This document shows, piece after piece, positions 56,498 to 64,000 of a stretch of DNA of 64,000 nucleotides. The stretch covers positions 46,017,282 through 46,081,281 of the forward strand of contig OZ018409.1 of assembly GCA_963969595.1 (NCBI GenBank), written 5' to 3'. The stretch comes from Neckera pumila (Eukaryota; Streptophyta; Bryopsida; Hypnales; Neckeraceae). Position 1 is the stretch's first letter. Each line of letters begins with the position of its first letter. The notes under the pieces are model-generated. The model ran no database searches. It was given only the letters and a program-made list of their open reading frames with translations, and was not told where the DNA came from. A program made the position numbers and the translations under genes.

Positions 56498-58400
56498 AAT
56501 TCAATGATCCTCCGATCCTTTAGAGTTTTGAATCTAATTTCAGAAATTTTCTGATAGATGAATTAGAATTTAGAAAAGAGGTGCACAGATCCACCCCAAG
56601 GCCGCCATTAACGTTGTGCCTGCTTTGCGGGCATGCGTCTCCAGGAGACCAGAACTACGTTGCCGCGCAATTTTTGCAATGACATTACGAACTGAAACGA
56701 GTAGCACAACTTAAAGTCAAAGTTTGGTAGAGAAGAGGGCCAACTTCTTCCACAGGCCACAATTTGAGCACCGACTACAAAGGAGACGTTGCAAGACTGA
56801 TTCTCCAACTTGTATTCACAGACTATGAATCAGCCGACCTCTTGGGTACACGAACTCCAGTGCAGACAAGCCTGTTACCACCCAAAATTGCATCATTTCT
56901 GCATACCTGAAAGAGGATGTTAGGTGCCACATTTTTTTCATTCCTTCATTCACACCTTTAAGGGGACAAACGAAAGTGGAAACACATTCTTCTGAAGTAA
57001 TGGAATTTTTTTATGAATTTTCAAAGTGAGTTACCTATTGCAAATGTTTTTTTTTATCTATATAGATAGGGGTTATGAACATCCAAAATGATCCTAAACC
57101 ATCCAAATATGTTTTTGAAACATCTTCAGAATCCAGAAACCCTTGAATCACCCAAAACATGCCCTAACATCAATTTCATTTACAACATTTTTGGACTGTT
57201 CAGTTGAAACTGTATACAACACTTCTCTCAGTGAAGCTGTCTAGTGCGTGTGAATAATAAATATCAATTCTTGTATTGCAACAAGTCACGAGTTGCCAAC
57301 ATTCATACATTTCATGTACACTCAAATGAATGTCAATTCCCCACATTAATCTTAGGATTGAACACACACGGTGTTGTCCAACTAGTCTCGCGAGACACAA
57401 AAGGCACTACTTGTTAACATGGAATGTCAAATATCATTGTTGTTCAAATGTTGGTAACAATTCTATTTATTACTCACATTTGACCGCCAATAGTCATGAA
57501 TAGTACTTCAAACTGAATATGGCTTCATTCAGATTTGAGTTTGATTCTTGATTTTGTTCCATGGGGGGTGCACTTAGTGTATCTAATCCAAACTACGTGC
57601 GACCAAAACTTTGTACCCCCTATATTATATCCTAAAATTTAAATAAATGAAAACAAAAAAAATATGAACATATTTTCCTAACTTGAAAGTTTATGTTTTG
57701 AATTATTGATATTTTTATTTGCTCATGATAATTAGTTACAAATTTTTGAAGTAAATAGATACACTGCAGAACTGAAAAATAACTTTCACACCCCTATATT
57801 ATATCCTAAAAAATTGTCTAAAAAATTAACAAAAAATTCCTAAAAATAACTCTCTATTGAAAGCTCATTTTGAGTTGAATATTGATGCAACGGTCATCTA
57901 AATGTGTTCTCTATAAATATTTGAGTTGAAAAATATGCCATTTTAGGTTCATTTTCAACCTCTTCTAGAAATCATTCTATATTTCATTTGAGTTGGAAAC
58001 TTTGGCAATAGAAACCTATAGTCAGTACCAAACAATGCTCAAAATTTTAGGTTGAAATTATAGTTTATTAGAAACCACTTGTTTGCACGTGGTTTGTAGT
58101 AGTAGTAGTAGTAGAACCAAGTGCCCTCCCCGAGTTTTGTTCAATTTTCCTCTGTTGATCACAAAATAGATTAGTGAAGGTTTTTTACCTTAGGAGAGCT
58201 TTGGGTTTGTAAATTTCAAATTTACATGAAAATAAGTCTCAATACATTAAAATTTCAAAATTTCAAAATAATTATCTTTATTAATATAGAGACTAATCTA
58301 AACTAGAGAAGTGAAGTTGTAGTTTAGATTTTTGAACTTTTAGTTGTAGAGGATTTTAGATGTAAAGACTGCTACTTCCTTCTATAATAATTTTTCTGGA
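56498..58400. other. 3' UTR and AT-rich spacer
   Basis: No supported gene. A (GTA)n run of about six units lies at 58096-58114. 57780-58080 is AT-rich with no terminal repeats found. Confidence 0.45.
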
Positions 58401-59277
58401 AACCCCTAAAGGACCAAGCTGTGTTTTTTGGCAACATGGATATTTTAGGCAACTCACTACAAATGAAATTTTTATTTTTTTTCTTTGAAATTTTCACATA
58501 ACATATGAATGAGGATTAACTTTAAGGCCCAACAATTTTCATAGCTTTTGGCTACATAGTTAAAAAATTATTGCATGATATGTAGTTTGTTTCTCAACTT
58601 GGATAGCCCCGGCAGATCGGAAAAAATCACTCTTTTTGAAATAAAAATTTGAAATTGTTTTTGATTTGATTCAAATAATTCCATTTTGATCAACAAAATG
58701 AAAGTTATGAGTAGTTTTAGTTTGATGGCCTTTATTTAACTCAATTTTCAATATTTTTTGAAATGTAAAACAAAAGGATGTAGATTTTTTATTACGTAGT
58801 ACAACATTATAACTGTTAGGATTGGCATTTTTCAATTCCATAGCTAAATTCTTGACAATTTAATATTTTGAATCATTCTTTACTTCTTTCTACTTACTCT
58901 TTTTTTCCTATATGTTCTACAATTCCAAATGATGTGAAATTCTTCAAGCATTTAGCCAACTTGCCTTGATGAATTAATTCAAAAAGCACCATCATTTTGG
59001 ACATCTTTTCATACAAATGTGAGCTTGTGAAGTTTAGTTGCCCTGTTTTTTGCAGGGCCTGAAAAAAGGATTTTTGCAAACTCAAACACTAATATCTTGC
59101 AATCTATATGGTGGAAATTTTTGAAATTTTTTCCACATCTTTTTAAACCATAGTCCTACAAGATCCTATAGTTATATGTATCCAAAAATGTATTTTTCTA
59201 AAATTTGGTACTTATATTAGAAATAGCAATTTTGGAGCGTTTTTGGTAAAAATATAGTCAAAGAACTTTAGGGGTTA
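58401..59277. mobile_element. AACCCCTAAAG-ended TIR element, most complete copy
   Basis: Begins AACCCCTAAAGGACCAAGCT and ends AAGAACTTTAGGGGTT, a terminal inverted repeat of about 11 bp (AACCCCTAAAG). Body 877 bp, AT-rich, non-coding. It serves as the reference for the other copies: left half with AAGGCCCAACAATTTTCATA and TTATTGCATGATATGTA, right half with CTACTTCTTTCTACTTACTC and TTCCTATATGTTCTACAATT. Clear duplicated flanks are not visible. Confidence 0.75.
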
Positions 59278-60534
59278 AAGAAGAGGTAAGTATACTCAAA
59301 TCAAAGACAAATTAAAATCAACCAATATCCTAGGTGAAGATAATTGTAAAATTTTAACTTTATTGATCATCCAAACAACTCTAAAATATATTTTATATAA
59401 TACAAAGAAGTACAAAGAGTTTACTTACAATGCTCTAAAATTATATTAGCAAAATTGAGGTGCTTTGATGTATTGTACTTCTAATATAATTATGCTAACA
59501 ATATGACTTGGTATTCTTTCAAAATGTCCTAGAATATCCTAGAATTCATTAAGGTATTTGAGAGGCTCTAATGATATTTTAAAATTTGTTAATATAATTT
59601 TGATAAACCACTAGAAGGTTCAATAGCTAGGTTTTTAAAAGTCATTTAAGATATTAAATAAATATCTCCAAAAATTAAATATTTAATAACAATTTGACCT
59701 TTTAAAAACTACAATACGCATTTGCCAAAATTATATTGTAAAGACTAATCTTTATACTTATAATATTAAAAATGAACAAGATTATATAACAAGAACAACC
59801 TCTTATACTTCTAATAAAAGAATAAGTTCAAATTTCATGACAAATTCTCCAAATATGAAGTTGAAGTTTGAGGTTTGAGGTCTTATCCAAATTAATCGGA
59901 AAGATTTCTATAGGTCTGTGACAATCTTGGTCTATTTTGCATAATTGGATGGATATTGGCAAAAACATTTATTAGTAGAACATAAATTGAGTTATTTATT
60001 GTCTTATTTGTCTTTTAGTTATCTACTCCATGTTAAATAATATGACAACAAAAGAATTCAACATGCCTTTGCGTATATGGACTGCTTTTAGCTACTAAAG
60101 CTAATTTCCCTCTTTATGCTTTGGAATTAGAAATGGCATGACCTCTTGTCATTTCATTGTAACTATTAAAAATTTATAAATTGAAAGCATTTTCAAAAGT
60201 ACCAAGAGAATTTTGACTCTAAAAATGAAGAACCTATCTTTGTCCCCCCTACCACTCTTCTCTTTTAATTTCTAATTTTTCACCGTCTGTCAATTTTGGA
60301 AAAAAATTGAATTCTTTTTTTTATTTAGGTAGCTATAATAGACATTTGGCAATTTACAACAAATTGCTATGAGATCAAGCTAAAGGATCATTTTTTTTGA
60401 AGGCTTTCTATAAGTTTCTTCTAGGCTTGTAAGGTAGAGGCTCTATTAACCATACAATAAATTAAAGGTTCCAGTGACCATACAAGAGAGCTTAAAACAC
60501 TTAATCTTTTGACACGACATTTTGTTTTATTCAA
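59278..60534. other. AT-rich spacer without a gene
   Basis: No ORF or terminal repeat could be supported in this stretch. Confidence 0.45.
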
Positions 60535-61085
60535 TTGATTTTAAGCTTAAAATTGAAATAATATTCAAAATTTTAGAGGGTGCAAGCGTGTAGATTGTTA
60601 TAGGGAAAGGTTCAAGGTTCACTTCATTTACTGACCTTGCGCTATCAAATGGCTGCCTCGAACTAAACCTTGGAGAGTCCCCTCTGACCGTCGATCCTGG
60701 AAACGGCCAAGATCGTGGTTTCCATTGTTGTTCCAGCGCCTCCGTCCTTCTTGCCGCAGGAGTGCGCACCTCTCCACCTGGGCTCCCAATTGTGTGGAGC
60801 CTCCTTCAGTGCCTTCCCATTTGCATCCACGCTGGGCGTGCGTTCCTCTTCACTCTGTCTCCGATGGTGCTTGCCCAACCCATCAAGAATGCATTCTGGG
60901 CTTCTGACTTCCGGAACGGAGTTGCTACATATTTCTTGGGCTCAGCATTTGAATGGACGTACATTGACTGCAGTCAATCAAATCAATGCTGCTGGGGATC
61001 CATTGGAGTACGCACATTTGAGCATTGGTGGCGAGATTCAGCTTCAAAGCTGATTGAGTACGGTAGTACGTTGTGAGCCTGAAGG
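60535..61085. other. GC-richer island with overlapping ORFs, identity unknown
   Basis: The base composition rises sharply at about 60640-61080. Three plus-strand frames of 104, 112 and 60 residues and two minus-strand frames of 71 and 80 residues overlap. The 104-residue plus frame has a hydrophobic stretch followed by SPMVLAQPIKNAFWAS and YFLGSAFEWTYIDC, which could be a gene remnant or one exon, but no family is recognised and no splice-linked neighbour was found. Not called as a gene. Confidence 0.3.
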
Positions 61086-62740
61086 CCGGAGGAGCAGGTA
61101 ATTAAGGTTGTCTGCTCTCTTGGCATGCAGTCGATTTTTTCCCCTTTCTCTCAATTCTCTGTTCTTGTTTTTCCTGTAATTCTTCAATCATCCGATTGCA
61201 AGTAGGAGTGATGGAGGAGATGGCCACGGGCTTCAATTTTTTTCCCTGGAAGAATATAATTTCTCATCACGCGGGAGTATTTCAACGTGAGAGAGAAAGG
61301 AACCCCACCAGGATGGAGGGGTCATGAATAATCCTACTATTTCTTCGTCAAATCTCAACCCTATGTCACACTGGAATATGGGATCCTTTTCAAATTTGAA
61401 ATATTGTGAGTGTACCTTTTTAGCAAGGTACTGTAGACAAATTGTTGGAATTGTCAAGTTTAAATTGTGCCTTTTTACTCGGATTGGGAGAATGTAGGAA
61501 TTGATTAAGATTGGTTCAAATCATAGAAGCCACAGGAAGTGATCTAAGTTCATTTTGTAATTAGAAAGTCACGAATGAGATCTTGAAAAAGGAAACGGAA
61601 AAGGAATTGAAATAAATTTCGTTTTGTCCATTAAGTAAGCCGGAATTTTTTATTATAATAAAATATTTTTTTAACACAGAAAAATAATTTTATTTTAATA
61701 AACAATTCCGACTTACCGCGTCTGCAGGCACAGAATTAGCCGATTTGAAAAAAGCCCTAAAATAAAAAATTCATGACTGGATTTTTTTAATGGTTTTTTG
61801 AAGTCTGTTGCCGTTATAGCCATAAGGTCACCTTCAAAAAGAGCAAAAAGAGGAATCATAATGGTCATCTCTCTCTTTAATAGTGGTTACAATATATCTA
61901 CTTAAACCCAACGTAATGTCAAAACTCAAGACGCTATTGTAACTAAATCTTTTGCAAAAGTTAGTTGTACAACCATATTTAAAAGATAGAAGAATCTATT
62001 GTGTACACAATGACGTCACTCCATTCCTTTTGTTTTGTGTCAGTCACATGCCATTGTGGCTGAAAATCTCATTTGTTTATGATTGATGATTTTACACCAA
62101 GTGCATGGCCAGAATGAGACATGATCACAATAGAAAAGTGACCACACACTATGTCTTTCTAACTTAATCTGAAATCCTTTAAGATCAACATTGCATTGAC
62201 CTTTGTACAGTTATCGAATGGAAACGTAAAGGCATTCTTATTGTTTATTAGGGTTTTCCACGCGACTTGGTCGATCTGGAGGAGTTGAATTCACTCTCAT
62301 CTTTGGTCTGCTAAAGGTAATCCCCTTGAATTGCAAGAGCGGATGATATCTGATACCAGCATTCTTATCTTCCTTGGATCTCCTCTCTCTTAGAGATAAC
62401 TTCTAAGCATAGAATTAAAATATGTTGTTCCTAAGATCAAAATGCTCAATCCTCTTATATTGGCACGTGAGTGGATATTGTTGTGATTTTTTTTTCCTAT
62501 GCTAGTAGTAGGTTAGTGCAATCCGGGCATGTCTCAGTGAAAGTTCACAGTGCGAAATTTGCGAATCCCGCTCTATAACCAAGTGTCTGTTTCATGCTAT
62601 ACCTGTAAAGAAGAAGTCATGGTGCTTTATCGGTTTCGTCATTGAAGTTTTGTGCTGAGTGTTGAGAGCACAGAATTAACTAGTCATGAATCTGACATCC
62701 TTTTGTCAGGTTAAGGGCGTCTTTTTCATGTAATTGAAGG
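61086..62740. other. Spacer and upstream region of the methyltransferase gene
   Basis: An inverted pair at about 61637-61715 (CCGGAATTTTTTATTATAAT against AATTTTATTTTAATAAACAA and TCCGACTTA) forms a short AT-rich hairpin. The remainder up to the start codon has no ORF of note and likely includes the leader of the next gene, with possible 5' introns. Confidence 0.4.
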
Positions 62741-64000
62741 ATGACGCTTAAAGGAAAAGGCGTGCCACAAGCGTATGGAGATGAAACCTACTGGGATACC
62801 AGATACAGCCAAGATGTGGGCTCATTCGATTGGTACCAGCGGTATGCTGGAATAGCTCCTCTTATCAATATGTATCTTCCTAAGGAAGGCAACCTATTGA
62901 TGGTTGGCTGTGGGAATGCAGGTCTGCTTGATCATTCCATTCCATTCCATTTATTTGTCCACCTCCCCAATACCATGTTGCATGTTTAACGGAATACTGG
63001 GATCGCTCTAGCCCAGGCTTTACCTTGTGTTTAGATCTAATAATCCGGAGGTTGAAGTGTTGCCGGTTAGGGTAACTTAGCTATTCATGTTTTTTGGCTG
63101 GCTTTAGATGCGGGTTTCTCTTTGAAGGTTCTCAAAGGCAGGTGCTAGCTTTGGGTTTGTGGGGCCAGTCATATCGGAGGACATGGTTAACGACGGCTAC
63201 CAAACTATTATGAATATCGATATCTCTCAAATTGTTATTGACGCCATGATAGAGAAGTACAAGGAAATGCTACAGCTTCAATGTAATTTCATTTCTCCTT
63301 TTTTGATTTCTGCTTCTTTTGGTGTTACTTTATGCACTTCAATACATGGTCTTGTTCAGCGGTTATCACAAATAACATGGAATTTCAAGGCTTCTCATGC
63401 CTGAGTGACATTGTCGTGATTGATTCCCGAATCCAGATTCTTGATTGTCTTCATTTGATAAGGTTAGTTCAGTTTGGTACAAGCTTTTATATGTTACAAA
63501 TATTTTTATTGTTTTCTGTGTCCTTAGATCAAAGGATGGATGTTCGATCGCTGGCTTTTAAAGAAGGGGAATTTGATTCTGTCCTAGATAAAGGTGCTTA
63601 CTATCCAGTCTCTCTGATATATACTTATCCTTGACTTTATTGTTGGGTTGAAGCATTTGGATGAGTTATTATCACGCTAGTAACTTTAGAAATTCATAAT
63701 ACTGTTAACCGTTGGTTTGACACTATTTTCTTGGCAATGTGGGCAGGCATGCTCGATTCGTTGATGGTAACCATTTTTTTTCTCTCCTTTATCATCTTTT
63801 CTAATTAACGTGGATCAAAACTCTTGTCTAAGAGTATATGCATTCCTCTGTGGATCTTGTGCAATTGTTGGTCTCATTTTATTGCTATTTAATTTGCTAT
63901 GTAGATTTTTTTCCATCCGCCCTTGTTGCCAATCTTGTGTACCAAGTTTATTGTGGATGCATGGTTACAGTGCGGAGCTGATGCACCAACAAGTGCTGCA
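62741..64000 (+). CDS. METTL13/EEF1AKMT4-like SAM-dependent methyltransferase, 5' part
   Basis: Five exons join in phase: 62741-62921, 63169-63282, 63528-63593, 63747-63766 and 63971 to the window end. The N-terminus has the family signature AYGDETYWDTRYSQDVGSFD then WYQRYAGIAPLI. SAM-binding motif I is LLMVGCGNA at residues 52-60. Next come DGYQTIMNIDISQIVIDAM (motif with the acidic ribose-binding residue), MDVRSLAFKEGEFDSVLDKG and LDSLMCGADAPTSAA. These match the small seven-beta-strand methyltransferase family that includes human METTL13 and EEF1AKMT4, which methylate lysines of eEF1A. In plants the substrate is not established. The gene runs off the window, so the C-terminal half is not seen. 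The ATG at 62741 is preceded by GAAGG and fits the conserved N-terminal length. Confidence 0.9.

Overview
The window is nuclear DNA of a land plant. Coding regions are split by many short GT-AG introns, there is a plant-type HKT cation transporter with its two characteristic 3' introns, and the space between genes is AT-rich and full of DNA-transposon debris (CACTA/En-Spm, mariner-like and several foldback families). I see no LTR retrotransposon. The exact lineage cannot be fixed from this alone; a seed-free plant (bryophyte or lycophyte) is my guess and only an inference.

Layout: 1-2042 is a nested complex of CACTAG-ended foldback elements around a tRNA-derived SINE-like segment. 2405-4823 holds decayed CACTA transposase-region ORFs (DUF4218, DUF4216, RGG and acidic tail). 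9170-13342 (+) is a seven-exon ZNF598/HEL2-type RING E3 ligase, expected to act in quality control of collided ribosomes. 14-18 kb is AT-rich with one TIR element. 18809-21464 (-) is a four-exon Usp-like domain protein that resembles the N-terminal half of Usp receptor-like kinases but has no kinase domain. 23-43 kb is a 20-kb repeat landscape: a mariner-like element, four members of a CATTAG-ended family, several copies of an AACCCCTAAAG-ended family, a CACTA MITE with an intact target duplication, foldbacks and a degenerate tandem array. 43976-46456 (+) is a three-exon HKT transporter with a Ser-Gly-Gly-Gly filter. 48654-56497 (+) is a large gene of at least 17 exons encoding about 1300 residues of unknown function with internal ~21-residue repeats. 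62741 to the window end (+) is the 5' part of a METTL13/EEF1AKMT4-like methyltransferase.

The host genes do not form an operon or an obvious pathway; each looks like an independent plant gene. Exon borders were derived by hand from GT/AG sites and reading phase. They close perfectly for four genes and leave one unresolved junction (near 52.3 kb) and one weak donor (49.4 kb) in the large unknown gene. The most interesting material is the repeat fraction, where the same palindromic core and the same 13-base motif recur in elements with different ends, and the repeat-bearing unknown protein.
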